Positions 25,947-35,572 are shown, counted from the first letter of the stretch. The stretch is DNA of 64,000 nt from Rufibacter radiotolerans (GCF_001078055.1 NZ_CP010777.1:2192408-2256407), one strand, 5' to 3'. A program made the numbers and translations. Notes: a model not told the origin generated them from the sequence alone.

Positions 25947-27476
25947 TTACTTCATCTGCATGATGGCGGCAATGGATTCTATTCCTTCCCAGAGAAACTT
26001 AATCTTTACATTTTCATTCTCTGCGTGTTGGTTGTTGTCATAGTTCACAATGGGCACGGTAATGACTTTGGTTCCCAGGATCTCCTCAAACAAATACAGC
26101 GGCAGACTGCCTCCCATAGACGGGATGAGCACCAGCGATTCTTTGGAAGTACTTTGCAGAGCGGCTTGAATGGTTTTGGCTATGGGTAAATCCATGGGCG
26201 TGCGTTGGGCGTTGTACCCGTGCTCTATTTCAATTTTTGCCAGGTTTGGGTATTTGGCCCGCTCCGCTTCCGTAGGTTCTTGGGTTAATACATGATACCC
26301 CCGGCTTTTTACATGGGCAATCACCTTTTCTACCTGCCGTTGGTAGTCATTTCCTTTCACCAGGCGCAAGTCAAGGGTAGCCACCGCCTTTGTAGGAATT
26401 ACATTGCTGGCCATGGCGCCTACATTGGCGCTTTGCATGCCGTTAATATTAAGGGTGGGCTTCATGAGCGCCTCTACCAACGGCTGCTCCGGGTTCTCGG
26501 AGGCGTAAATGCCAAGTTCTTTTTTCAGGAGGGCATCCTGGCTAGGAATCTGGGCCAGGGCTTTTTTCTCAGAAGCGGTAAGCGGGGTCACATCCTCATA
26601 AAAGCCTTTGACCAATACCTTCCCTTTTTCGTCTTTCATGGATGCCAGGAGATGGGCAAGTTTAAGAGCGGGGTTAGGAGCCCAGTTACCGTAGTTTCCG
26701 CTGTGCAATGGGCGCTTGGCGCCATACACGGTCAGTTCTATATTCACATCTCCGCGCACGCCATACACAATGGTCTTTCTTCCGGAGACATGCCGGGGGC
26801 CATCAATGATCACCCAGCAGTCGGCCTTCAATTTCTCTTTATGCTTTTTGAAAATTTCATTTAGGTGTATGGAGCCTACCTCTTCCTCGCCCTCAAACAG
26901 AAACTTTATGTTTACCCCCAAACGCTGACCAGTTTCCACCAACGCCTGATAGGCATTCAGAATGGCCATAACGCCGGCTTTGTCATCGGCGGCTCCCCTG
27001 CCCAAAAGGCGCCACTCAGGGTTAATTTCCGCTCCGCTTTTGTAAGGCCCCAGTATCTTGCCTCCGCTTTCAAGGGGCGCGGTGATCAACACCGGTTTAA
27101 ATGGATCTACCCCGGCGTACCATTGCTTGGGGTTCACGGGCTGCCCGTCATAATGGGCATAAAACCCGATGGTCTTGCTGGCGCCCGGGGTTTTTATTTC
27201 CCCAAAAACAGCCGGCGTCACCTTAGGGGTGGTACCTGTCAGGAGTTCCGCCTTTATTCCCCGGTCCGCCATGAGATCCTCCAGGTAAGCGGCATTTTTC
27301 AGGATATTAACCGTGTCTGTGGACACGTTGGGAATGGAGAGAAACGTGATGTAGCTTTCCAGCAAGGCCTTCTCCTTCTTTTTAAGGTACTCCTGAAGGG
27401 ATTGGCCCTGCGCTGTGCCGCCATAAAGAACTAACAGAAATAAAAAGCTAAAGGAATAACAGAAGCGGCTTTTCAT
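25947..27476 (-). CDS. secreted M20 family dipeptidase/carboxypeptidase
   Basis: 509 residues from the methionine of MKSRFCYSF, which gives a proper signal peptide ending near GGTAQGQS; an upstream start at 27515 would add 13 residues before it. Di-zinc M20 ligands: GFYAHYDGQPV (His, Asp), RGAADDKAGVMA (bridging Asp), FEGEEEVGS (Glu-Glu) and a late HAENENVKIKF. It belongs to the CNDP-like dipeptidase branch, active in the periplasm. Single gene followed by palindrome copy 8 upstream. Confidence 0.85.
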   Translation of the reverse strand: MKSRFCYSFSFLFLLVLYGGTAQGQSLQEYLKKKEKALLESYITFLSIPNVSTDTVNILKNAAYLEDLMADRGIKAELLTGTTPKVTPAVFGEIKTPGASKTIGFYAHYDGQPVNPKQWYAGVDPFKPVLITAPLESGGKILGPYKSGAEINPEWRLLGRGAADDKAGVMAILNAYQALVETGQRLGVNIKFLFEGEEEVGSIHLNEIFKKHKEKLKADCWVIIDGPRHVSGRKTIVYGVRGDVNIELTVYGAKRPLHSGNYGNWAPNPALKLAHLLASMKDEKGKVLVKGFYEDVTPLTASEKKALAQIPSQDALLKKELGIYASENPEQPLVEALMKPTLNINGMQSANVGAMASNVIPTKAVATLDLRLVKGNDYQRQVEKVIAHVKSRGYHVLTQEPTEAERAKYPNLAKIEIEHGYNAQRTPMDLPIAKTIQAALQSTSKESLVLIPSMGGSLPLYLFEEILGTKVITVPIVNYDNNQHAENENVKIKFLWEGIESIAAIMQMK

Positions 27477-27548
27477 AGATAAAAGGCTAAAGTAAGATGG
27501 AGATAGAACAGGCAAGAATAATAGGCACCAGCCCTCAGGGTGATTGTT

Positions 27549-27588
27549 CCGTTTTAGGCCTTTTTTCCGGAAAACAGGCCTAAAACGG
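27549..27588. repeat. dispersed palindromic repeat, copy 8
   Basis: CCGTTTTAGGCCTT...AAGGCCT-type symmetric copy ending GGCCTAAAACGG; a nearly perfect palindrome between the M20 and penicillin-acylase genes. Confidence 0.85.
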
Positions 27589-27671
27589 AAATGCTGTTTT
27601 TAAGTAAAAAAATTCGTGATACCATAGCGAGCTAAACAGTAAAAGTCATTTACAAAGGCCTTCACTTCAGC

Positions 27672-29885
27672 TTATTTCTTCCCATGTTTCTCACCTGGGT
27701 GGTAGGTGGCTTCGGCGCGTTTCTCCACGTCTTGGCGGTAGTAGGCGGCGTCTTTGAATTTCACGTCGGCGTAGCGTTGGCCCTGGTCAAAAAAGTGCGG
27801 GGAGGCTGGGTCTCCGCTTTGCCCGCCGGCCAGCATGGTCTTAGCTTTTACCTTATCGCCAAACTCCACCACGGCCACAAAGCTGTTGCCCAGGGTGCCG
27901 TACAACTTTTTGGTGTTGTAGGTACTGGACCCGAAGGAGGCCAAGGCTCCCCAGTTACCTGAGGCCATGCCAATGGGAAGGCTGGGCAGGGCATCATTGA
28001 AGGGCTGCTTGATCTCCCCGTTCACGCGCTGGAACCGGTTAATCTCTCCCCAGGGCATTTTCCAAGTGCCAAAATCTTTTTCCAGCTGGTCCATGCTTTG
28101 GCTGAACAGCGCCAGGCGCTCTTTCTCCAGGGCTACGTTGGCGTAATAATTCATCCGGTCCATAAGCGCCAGGCTTTTGGGGGCGCTGCCGTTCTTAAAG
28201 GCGTTGGTAGCGTAAAAATGCGCCAAAGACATAGCCACTGATTCTTTAGACACCGCGTAATCCCAGCGGCGCATCACGTCTATGGCTTCCTTCAATTTTG
28301 GGTCAGTGGGCTTTTGGGCATCAAAGGCTTTCACCAGGCCCGGCACCAACACTTCAAAAGCAGGAAGATAGGGGTCATAGGCTAAATTGATGAGTTTATC
28401 CAGGGTCAGGTTATTAGCTTTCTTGAGTAACCGGATGGCGTGCACCCCTCTGAAGTTCTCGGGGGCCGGGGCCATGTAGGCGGGGTAATCTTCTTTTTTA
28501 GGGCTGTACTCTCCGGCACCGGTATAAGGCGTGGAATTACAGTTCTGGATCCAGCCATTGGGCGGGTTTTTGATGATGATGGTTTCTTCCAGCGGATGCA
28601 GTCCTTGCCAGTCGGTTTTGGGGTTGCTGCCATCTACCGGTTTGGTGTAGTCAAAGGAGGTGTCCCGTCTGGGGAAGAAGTTGCCGTGGTAGTAGGCGAT
28701 GTTACCGTCTGCATCTGCGTAGACCGTTCCGTTAGAGGAGTTAGTACGCATCTGCATCATCTGGTTAAACTCTTTCAGATTGCTCTGCTTAGTCCGTATA
28801 AAGGATTGGGTAAGGGCTTCCACGGGTTTCCACATTAAGGCGGTGGCTACCCATTTGTCGCCGTTCTGGTGGGTAATGGGCCCGTGGTGAGTGCGGTAGG
28901 TAGTGAAGGTTTTCTGCTTCACCTCATTGCCGGTTTTATAAGCCAGCGTCACGCTGGAAGAGGTCACCGGGCGCTTTTCCTGGCCATAGCGGTAAAAAAG
29001 CTTGCCATCTTCCTTCACAATGGTTTCCTCAAACTCATCTATCACATCGGTGTACGCCGAGGTATGCATCCAGCCGGTTTTCTCATTGAAGCCCTGGTAG
29101 ATAAAGAACTGCCCCCAGGTGACGGCCCCGTAGGCATTCAGGCCTTCTTCACTGACGGCGTGCACCTCTCCCCTGAAAAAGAACGAGGTGTGGGGATTGA
29201 TCAACAGCATGGCCTTGCCCGAGGCGGTGTGTTTACCCGAAATGGTAAAGCCATTGGAGCCCTGCGGTTCCTGCAAAATGCCAGGCTTCACCAGTCCACT
29301 CTGGCCCTGGAGGAACCCCATGGAATTCTTGGTGCCGTAGAAGGCTTTGATCCTTTCCGTGGAGACACTTTCAATATCGCCGCCAATAGAACCCTCACTG
29401 AAGTACATGGGCATCCAGGGCTCAAACCGGGTGAGGAGTTTCGGCTTTACCTCGGGGTGGGTGAGCAGGTAATAGTTAATACCGTCGGCGAAGGAGTTAC
29501 AGAGGGCTTTAAGCCATTCGGGGCTTTTCTCATAGTGCTGCACCGCTTCCTCTTTGCTCATATACAACCTGGCCCTCAGGTCACTGTAGAGCATCTCCTC
29601 CCCTTCCACTTCGGCCAAACGGCCGATGGCCCACAGGTAATTACGCTCCACCCGGTTAAAGTCATCCTCGCACTGCGCGTATAACAATCCGAAAACGGCA
29701 TCGGCATCGGTTTTCCCGTACACGTGCGGCACGCCAAAATCATCCCGGATGATGGTGACCCGGGCAGCCTGTTCCTGCCACCTTTTAAGGTCCTGGGCAG
29801 AAGAAGCCTGTTCCTTTACCGAGCAGGAGAAGAGAAAGGTTAAAAGCAGGAAATAAGAGAAGAGTTGTTTGCTGAGATGTGTCAT
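27672..29885 (-). CDS. penicillin acylase family lipoprotein
   Basis: 737 residues from ATG 29885. The N-terminus ends in FLFSC at Cys21, a lipobox, so it is anchored in the envelope. This Ntn-hydrolase family cleaves itself before a catalytic serine; here the nucleophile is probably Ser210 in EPQGSNGFTISG, with the SNG motif conserved. Alpha part: VTIIRDDFGVPHVYGKTDADAVFG. Members cleave acyl-homoserine lactones, aculeacin or penicillin; substrate unknown. Single gene; the next gene (PRPP synthase) lies 84 bases upstream on the same strand, so possible read-through. Confidence 0.85.
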   Translation of the reverse strand: MTHLSKQLFSYFLLLTFLFSCSVKEQASSAQDLKRWQEQAARVTIIRDDFGVPHVYGKTDADAVFGLLYAQCEDDFNRVERNYLWAIGRLAEVEGEEMLYSDLRARLYMSKEEAVQHYEKSPEWLKALCNSFADGINYYLLTHPEVKPKLLTRFEPWMPMYFSEGSIGGDIESVSTERIKAFYGTKNSMGFLQGQSGLVKPGILQEPQGSNGFTISGKHTASGKAMLLINPHTSFFFRGEVHAVSEEGLNAYGAVTWGQFFIYQGFNEKTGWMHTSAYTDVIDEFEETIVKEDGKLFYRYGQEKRPVTSSSVTLAYKTGNEVKQKTFTTYRTHHGPITHQNGDKWVATALMWKPVEALTQSFIRTKQSNLKEFNQMMQMRTNSSNGTVYADADGNIAYYHGNFFPRRDTSFDYTKPVDGSNPKTDWQGLHPLEETIIIKNPPNGWIQNCNSTPYTGAGEYSPKKEDYPAYMAPAPENFRGVHAIRLLKKANNLTLDKLINLAYDPYLPAFEVLVPGLVKAFDAQKPTDPKLKEAIDVMRRWDYAVSKESVAMSLAHFYATNAFKNGSAPKSLALMDRMNYYANVALEKERLALFSQSMDQLEKDFGTWKMPWGEINRFQRVNGEIKQPFNDALPSLPIGMASGNWGALASFGSSTYNTKKLYGTLGNSFVAVVEFGDKVKAKTMLAGGQSGDPASPHFFDQGQRYADVKFKDAAYYRQDVEKRAEATYHPGEKHGKK

Positions 29886-29969
29886 GGCTGCCAGAATTGG
29901 ATGTACCAATTTAGGCAGAATTGTCTGATTCTGTATACCCGGTTTAATTCTCCTTTTACCGTTTGAGAA

Positions 29970-30863
29970 TCAGGCTTTCCGGAGCAGACTTACCAGCGCC
30001 TTCTCAAGCAGCGGAGCTACCTTAATACCGTTGGAAGGATGCGAAATAGTGTCACAGGTGATAATTTTTGCAGCACCCGCCGCTATTGACTCTTCAAAAG
30101 AATTGTCACTGAAAATTGGGTGTATGCCCAGGCAAATGGGCGGTTGGAAGCCTTGGGTAATTAACTGCTGTGTGGCCATGATCATGGTTCTGGCGGTAGA
30201 GATAATGTCATCCACTAAAATGGGTTGGTGCTGTTCCCAGCCTTCAGCTGGCGGGACTTTTATTTCTACCTCACGGTCCCCTTTCCGGTGTTTTTCCAGC
30301 ACTAAATAAGGCGCGCTGGCGGCCTGGGCCACTTGCCTTACCCATTGTTCGCTTTCACTGTCGGGCCCTACCAGCAGCGGGTTCTTTACGTTTTCTATCA
30401 CCCACGCAGAAAGCAGCGGAGCGGCATGCAGCACCGTCACCGGCACAGAATAGATCTCCTCCATGCCTTTCACCCGGTGCAGGTGTGGGTCAATGGTTAC
30501 GATTAAATCTACCACGCTGCTCAGTAACTTGGCAAACTGGCGGGAGGTAACGGCTTCCCCCGGATTGAATTGCTTGTCTTGCCGCATGTACGCCAGATAG
30601 GGCGCCACCAACCCAATCTTACGGGCACCTGCTTCCCGGGCCGTTTGGCAAAAGAAGAACAGCGGCAGAAACTTGTCATTGGGGTGATCAAGGGTCAGGA
30701 CAATTAGCACGTTTTTGTTTTGTACCTCAGAAAGAAGACGCACGTAACTTTCGCCATCTGGAAAGGCTCTGATGGTGGCTTGGCCCACCGGAATCTGTAA
30801 CTGTTCTGCGAGTTGCGCGGCCAGCGGTTCATTGCCCGGGAAACCAAAGATCAGCCAATCCAT
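29970..30863 (-). CDS. ribose-phosphate pyrophosphokinase-like protein
   Basis: 297 residues, slightly shorter than typical PrsA (about 310). Two phosphoribosyltransferase-type folds: an N-terminal half with FPDGESYVRL, an ATP-site region YLAYMRQDKQFNPGEAVTSRQF, and the divalent-metal histidines VTIDPHLHR. The PRPP loop reads PILVDDIISTARTM, where the canonical ending is TGGT, a notable change at the pyrophosphate site. It starts 12 bases after the thymidine phosphorylase-like gene, so the two form an operon linking nucleotide breakdown to PRPP. Confidence 0.85.
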   Translation of the reverse strand: MDWLIFGFPGNEPLAAQLAEQLQIPVGQATIRAFPDGESYVRLLSEVQNKNVLIVLTLDHPNDKFLPLFFFCQTAREAGARKIGLVAPYLAYMRQDKQFNPGEAVTSRQFAKLLSSVVDLIVTIDPHLHRVKGMEEIYSVPVTVLHAAPLLSAWVIENVKNPLLVGPDSESEQWVRQVAQAASAPYLVLEKHRKGDREVEIKVPPAEGWEQHQPILVDDIISTARTMIMATQQLITQGFQPPICLGIHPIFSDNSFEESIAAGAAKIITCDTISHPSNGIKVAPLLEKALVSLLRKA

Positions 30864-30875
30864 TTTGTTCTATGT

Positions 30876-32441
30876 CTAAGCAATAGTGATGATGTCTTTT
30901 TCATTGTTCACATACTCCAGGGCATAGGCCAGTTCTCCCTCAGATTCTGAGAAAATGGTAAATAGCAGGTCACCAGGCGCCACCGTTTTACCCAGGGGAG
31001 CGGCAAAAAGAACACCCGCCATGGTATCTTCCGGGGCGCCGGCCAGCTTGGCCACTTTTGACAAGCGCCGGTTATCAATCCGGATAATGGTGCCTGCCTG
31101 GGCGGCGGTTACCTCATGGCAAAAGGGAGCATAATTGGGCACCGTAAAGCCACCCTGCGCCAGGCAAATGGCTTTAAATTTTTGATAAGCCTCCCCAGAT
31201 TCTAAAATAGCCTGCGCTACTTTGATACCATTGCCTGCAGGCTCCTTGCCAGCCAACTCCAGCAGACAACCGGCAAACACCAGTGCTTTTTCTTTTAAAT
31301 CCTGGGGAGCCGCCGGGTCATTCTGGAGCACCGCTAACACATCCATGGCCTCCAGGGCTGGGCCAATTCCCCGGCCAACCGGCTGCGTGCCATCTGTCAG
31401 AAGGACCTCTAGTTTCAAACCTAAGGCCCTGGCTACCTGCTCCAGATGGGTTTTCAGCCTTTCGGCGTTTTTGTGGCTCCTGATCTTAGCGGTTTCGCCT
31501 ACGGGTACATCTATCACCACATGGGTAGCCCCCACGGATACTTTTTTAGAGAGCACCGAGGCAATCAGTTGCCCTTCGCTGTCAATATCCAATGCCCTTT
31601 CCACCCTGATCAGGACATCATCTGCCGGGCTTAGCTTTACGGCCCCGCCCCAGGCAAAACAGCCGCCCTCTTTCTGCACCACCTGTTTTATCTCCTCTAT
31701 GTCCAGGTTCACCCGGGTAAGGGTGCCCAGGGTATCGGCGGTGCCGGCCGGTGAGGTAATAGCCCGGGAGGAAGTTTTAGGGATAGGCAACCCATAAGCA
31801 GCCACAATGGCCACCACAATGGGGGTAGTGCGGTTGCCGGGCAATCCGCCAACGCTGTGTTTGTCTACCACTAAGGGAAAATCCCAGGTAATTTTCTCTC
31901 CTACCCCAATCATGGCCTGGGTCAGGCCCACTATCTCCTGCACGCTCATCTGCACCGCGCACCCCGTTATGAAAGCCGCAATGTCTACATTAGAATAATT
32001 GCCCTGCACCAGATCCTGCATAATGGCCCTGTAAGCAGCCGTAGGAAGCTGGTTGCCAAAGATCTTGGCGCGCACGTATTTCATAGACTCTACAGGAGAC
32101 AAATGGGAAACCGCCAAAAGCGCCCCTTCGCTTACCTGCAACGTTTCGCGGGCCCCTTTTGAGAGACTGATTTCGCCGGGAGAAAGGATATCTGTTTCAA
32201 TGACGTTGAGGCTGGCCACAATGGATTTTTGCTGGTCCCAGACCTTGATCCTGGTTAGCGCAGAAAACCCCTCTGACTTACAGACATGGCAGTCGGCGCG
32301 CATGTATACCACATGCTCCTGCTGCGTATCTATTCCCAGATCCTTGAATGCTAGTTCATACCCGTACATAAAACTGTTGGAGAGAAAAGGGTAAACAGAA
32401 ACAGGATAGCCTTTCAATATTTTAACTGGTTTACCAATCAC
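30876..32441 (-). CDS. thymidine/AMP phosphorylase family protein
   Basis: 521 residues from a GTG start. This length and an N-terminal beta domain of about 80 residues match the archaeal-type AMP phosphorylase (DeoA-like) rather than the 440-residue bacterial thymidine phosphorylase. Motifs: DKHSVGGLPGNRTTPIV (phosphate-binding loop), SSRAITSPAGTADTLG, and a late GTIIRIDNRRLSKVAKLAGAP domain. It should split a nucleoside or nucleoside monophosphate with phosphate, giving a base and ribose 1-phosphate or ribose 1,5-bisphosphate. Paired with the PRPP synthase-like gene. Confidence 0.85.
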   Translation of the reverse strand: MIGKPVKILKGYPVSVYPFLSNSFMYGYELAFKDLGIDTQQEHVVYMRADCHVCKSEGFSALTRIKVWDQQKSIVASLNVIETDILSPGEISLSKGARETLQVSEGALLAVSHLSPVESMKYVRAKIFGNQLPTAAYRAIMQDLVQGNYSNVDIAAFITGCAVQMSVQEIVGLTQAMIGVGEKITWDFPLVVDKHSVGGLPGNRTTPIVVAIVAAYGLPIPKTSSRAITSPAGTADTLGTLTRVNLDIEEIKQVVQKEGGCFAWGGAVKLSPADDVLIRVERALDIDSEGQLIASVLSKKVSVGATHVVIDVPVGETAKIRSHKNAERLKTHLEQVARALGLKLEVLLTDGTQPVGRGIGPALEAMDVLAVLQNDPAAPQDLKEKALVFAGCLLELAGKEPAGNGIKVAQAILESGEAYQKFKAICLAQGGFTVPNYAPFCHEVTAAQAGTIIRIDNRRLSKVAKLAGAPEDTMAGVLFAAPLGKTVAPGDLLFTIFSESEGELAYALEYVNNEKDIITIA

Positions 32442-32623
32442 CTGCTTTCAGGAAAGGGCCCTCTGAAAGTATACGGTCTTGTTAAAATTCGGCCTTGCGG
32501 AGATTAAAAATTACGTAAGTTATCAGGAACCCTTTTTTGTAACCCTTGCACTTCTCCCCTTACCTTGCCGGTCAAAATTTATGTTTGCTTTTTGCTACCT
32601 TTAATATTACAAAACCTGTCTCT

Positions 32624-34504
32624 ATGAAAAATATAATAGCGCTATTGTTAAGCTTTGCCGTAGTGGTGCCAACCCTGGCCCAGCAAACCCAGAAGCCCCC
32701 CTTGCATGGAAAGAACTGGATGGCCATAACGGGCAAGCCCCTGGCGGCTACGGCCGGCGCCATGACCTTCCAGAAAGGCGGTAACGCGGTAGACGCGGCC
32801 TGTGCCATGTTGGCAGCCACCTGTACCATGTGGGATGTGCTCAGCTGGGGGGGCGAAACCCAGGCCCTGATCTACAACCCCAAAACCAAAAAAGTCATTG
32901 CTATCAATGCCATGGGCGTTGCTCCTACGGGTGCCACACCCGAATTCTTTAAAAGCAAAGGCTATAACTTTCCGCCGGAATACGGTCCCCTAGCCGCTAC
33001 CACCCCCGGTACGCCCGGCGGGCTACTCTATATGCTGGCCAACTACGGGACTTTAAGCCTGGAACAGGTGATTGCCCCTGCCATGGAAATGGCGGCCGGT
33101 TACCCCATAGAAGCCCAGACCGCCAACAGCATTGAGCGCGAAAAAGAACGCATTAAACAGTGGCCCTACAGCAAAAAGGTATTCCTGACCCATCCAGGCC
33201 AGAAAAGGGAAGCTCCGGAAGCCGGGGAAATCTTTGTGCAGAAAGACCTGTTGGCCACGCTCACCAAAATGGTGGAAGCCGAAAGAGCCGCCCTTAAAAA
33301 AGGCAAGAGCCGCAAGGAAGCCATCATGGCCGCCTATGACCGCTTCTACACCGGCGACATTGCCCAGGAATTTGTGCGCGGCTCCAAAGAGCAAGGCGGC
33401 CTGATCACCATGCAGGACTTGGCCAAATGGAAACCCATAGAGGAAGATCCTCTCATGGTGACCTACAAGGGAATAGACGTCTATAAGTTACAGCCCTGGA
33501 CCCAGGGTCCGGTTATGCTGCAAGCCCTGAACATTCTGGAGAACTTTGATCTAAAAAAGATGGGCTACAACAGTACCCAATACATTCATACGGTGTACCA
33601 GGCGATGAACCTCTCCTTCGCGGACCGCGATTTTTATTACGGAGACCCTGCCTTTGCTCCGCAGGAGCCTATCAAAGGGCTTTTGAGCAAGGAATACGCC
33701 AAACAACGCGCCAGCCTCATTCAGCAAAACCAGAACAACCCCAAGATTGGCCCTGGCGACCCCTATCCTTTTGAAGGCCGCAAAAACCCCTACCTGAAAC
33801 TGCTCAAAGAAAGAGGCTATGAAATGGACACCACCAAGCGGAATTTCGCGCCGTCGCATGACATCAGAAACGGTTCTTCAATGGTGGATTACCAAAACAG
33901 GCTCTTGCTGGGTACTACCACAGTAGAAGCCGCTGATAAAGATGGTTGGGTGGTTTCTATCACGCCAAGCGGCGGATGGCTGCCTGCCTGCATTGCCGGC
34001 AACACGGGGGTAGGTATGAGCCAACGCATGCAGAGCTTTGTGCTGGATGCTCAATTGAACCCGTTCAACGTGGTGGCGCCGGGTAAACGACCACGGGTTA
34101 CCCTAACGCCCTCCATGGCCCTGAAAGACGGCCAGCCCTTCCTTTCCTTCGCGGTGCAGGGCGGCGACACCCAGGACCAGAACCTTCTGCAGTTCTTCCT
34201 GAACATGGCTGAATTTGGGATGACCGTGCAGCAGGCATCAGAGGCAGCCAACTTTAATACCAACCAACTGTGGCTTTCTTTGGGCGGCTCCAAAACTAAT
34301 GACCGAAAACCCAAGCCAGGCCATATTCTGCTGCATGACAGCACCCCGGCGGCCGTGCGGGACCAATTGAAGAAAATGGGCTATACCCTTACCTTTGATG
34401 ATCGCACCAGCGGTCCTATCAATGCCATCTATTTTGACCGCGCTCACGGCAGTTTCTGGGGCGGCTCCAGCAACCATGGCGAAGATTATGGCATTGGTTG
34501 GTAA
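32624..34504 (+). CDS. gamma-glutamyltransferase family protein, periplasmic
   Basis: 626 residues from ATG 32624, which opens a clean signal peptide (KNIIALLLSFAVVVPTLAQQ). An upstream frame from 32546 adds 26 unlikely residues. GGT landmarks: GKPLAATAGAMTFQKGGNAVDAA near the N-terminus, TPGTPGGLLYML, and the catalytic threonine region GTTTVEAADKDGWVVSITPS around residue 430, which becomes the N-terminus of the small subunit after self-cleavage. The glycine pair for the oxyanion hole is in SGGWLP. Likely acts on glutathione or gamma-glutamyl peptides. A terminator follows at 34543. Confidence 0.85.
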   Translation: MKNIIALLLSFAVVVPTLAQQTQKPPLHGKNWMAITGKPLAATAGAMTFQKGGNAVDAACAMLAATCTMWDVLSWGGETQALIYNPKTKKVIAINAMGVAPTGATPEFFKSKGYNFPPEYGPLAATTPGTPGGLLYMLANYGTLSLEQVIAPAMEMAAGYPIEAQTANSIEREKERIKQWPYSKKVFLTHPGQKREAPEAGEIFVQKDLLATLTKMVEAERAALKKGKSRKEAIMAAYDRFYTGDIAQEFVRGSKEQGGLITMQDLAKWKPIEEDPLMVTYKGIDVYKLQPWTQGPVMLQALNILENFDLKKMGYNSTQYIHTVYQAMNLSFADRDFYYGDPAFAPQEPIKGLLSKEYAKQRASLIQQNQNNPKIGPGDPYPFEGRKNPYLKLLKERGYEMDTTKRNFAPSHDIRNGSSMVDYQNRLLLGTTTVEAADKDGWVVSITPSGGWLPACIAGNTGVGMSQRMQSFVLDAQLNPFNVVAPGKRPRVTLTPSMALKDGQPFLSFAVQGGDTQDQNLLQFFLNMAEFGMTVQQASEAANFNTNQLWLSLGGSKTNDRKPKPGHILLHDSTPAAVRDQLKKMGYTLTFDDRTSGPINAIYFDRAHGSFWGGSSNHGEDYGIGW

Positions 34505-34542
34505 GCTCCTTGGGCTATTGCGCCTAAATTGAAGTATAGAAA

Positions 34543-34586
34543 AAGAAAGCCCGGGCCGCATGCAAAACAGCGGCCCGGGCTTTCTT
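34543..34586. terminator. terminator, 17-bp stem
   Basis: AAGAAAGCCCGGGCCGC (34543-34559) is perfectly complementary to GCGGCCCGGGCTTTCTT (34570-34586) around a 10-base loop. It ends the GGT transcript and faces the small gene at 34634. Confidence 0.9.
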
Positions 34587-34633
34587 ATTTTCTCTGCAGT
34601 CCTTTCGGAAACTTTTCCAGAGGGGTTAATGGC

Positions 34634-34840
34634 TTATTTCTTACCTTTTAAAATAGCACAATACAACACCGGGCTGAAAAACCGCAAGTTTTCAATAAGA
34701 CACGCCATGTTATAAAACTTCTCCGGGGCAATCTCACTGTTCTCAGCCATGGCCACCAGGATATTCTCCAAGGCATCGGCGTAATTGGCGTCAAATTCTT
34801 CTTCAGTCATTATTCTTTGGTTTGCCTCTTTGGTCGGCAA
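34634..34840 (-). CDS. small hypothetical protein
   Basis: 68 codons, or 58 if the second methionine (MTEEEFDANYADALENIL) is used. Acidic amphipathic helices at the N-terminus and a more hydrophobic end (FFSPVLYCAILKGKK). No known domain seen. It lies between a terminator and a long repeat-rich gap, and no other frame competes over this stretch, so I consider it a real but unassigned gene. Confidence 0.5.
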   Translation of the reverse strand: MPTKEANQRIMTEEEFDANYADALENILVAMAENSEIAPEKFYNMACLIENLRFFSPVLYCAILKGKK

Positions 34841-35035
34841 AAACTTAACGCAAACATCAGGATTTTAATTTCATTTCTATCAGGTTGGGGCTTCTAATTG
34901 CCATTAACTTCTTGGCGTTTCCCTGAGGAAAAGGAGATGATAGCGTGCTGAATTTTTGCCCTGATGACCTTGGGCTAAAGAATTTGTTTGTGCCTTGAAG
35001 TAATGGCTTGTCTAAGGTTTCATGGACTAGGTTGT

Positions 35036-35200
35036 TCCATCTTCTCGCTCCGAGCGCTCACGGCCGCGGGGCCCCGCCTTCCGCCCTCGCGCTGTACCCT
35101 CTAGCCTGGCCCCGCAGGGCCTGCCGCATCCGCGGCACCGGGTCGAGTGCTAGGCGCTCAGACGAAAGGCTGGAAACGGGGAAGGCGCGGGAATTCATTT
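35036..35200. other. GC-rich block of unusual composition
   Basis: About 165 bases of strikingly GC-rich sequence rich in short palindromes (GAGCGCTC, CCGCGGGGCCCCGC, CCGCATCCGCGG). It sits in AT-rich intergenic DNA. No credible protein is encoded. It could be a structured RNA, a mobile miniature element or an insertion scar. Confidence 0.5.
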
Positions 35201-35213
35201 TCAGGTTGTTGGT

Positions 35214-35250
35214 GTTTTAAGGGTATTTTAAGAAAAACAGCCTCAAAACG
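35214..35250. repeat. dispersed palindromic repeat, copy 9
   Basis: GTTTTAAGGGTATTTTA...CAGCCTCAAAACGC; diverged copy at the left edge of the composite repeat at 35276-35520. Confidence 0.65.
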
Positions 35251-35275
35251 CAGTTACCGCTAACAAAGCCCAGAC

Positions 35276-35520
35276 TCCCCCCTTGAGGGGGGCGAAGGGG
35301 GGTGTTTACACAGGAGAGCACATTTGCTAGTAAAATTCCCAAACTAAAAAGATACCATAAAGGGGATTACAAATCCCCCTTTCAGAACTTCCGGATTGCA
35401 AATCCTGAAGAGCAATGTGAACACTGTGAGAATGATTCCGTAGGGGCGTATCGCATACCCCCAACGCATTGCCCTTTTCCTTCTCCCCCAATGAAGGGGT
35501 TGGGGGAGGACCTACTCGAG
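35276..35520 (+). repeat. composite intergenic repeat, copy A
   Basis: Modules in order: a C/G-run (CCCCCCTTGAGGGGGGCGAAGG), TTACACAGGAGAGC, a GGGGATTnCAAATCCCC palindrome with GAACTTCCGG, a GTAGGGGCG module, and CATTGCCC...GGGGTTGGGGG. The same modules occur inverted at 39930-40325, and each copy is flanked by two dispersed palindromes. The 34841-35652 gap holds this repeat, copies 9 and 10 and the GC-rich block, and no gene. Confidence 0.75.
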
Positions 35521-35532
35521 TAAATCAAATTC

Positions 35533-35572
35533 CTGTTTCCAGCCCATTTTTCGCAAAACAACCTCAAAACGC
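35533..35572. repeat. dispersed palindromic repeat, copy 10
   Basis: CTGTTTCCAGCCCATTTTT...ACAACCTCAAAACGC; degenerate copy on the right flank of composite repeat A. Confidence 0.6.

Noticed and set aside
28869..29684. 271-codon plus-strand frame
   Set aside because: It is antisense to the penicillin acylase gene, which has clear motifs; such long shadows are common in GC-rich codon use.
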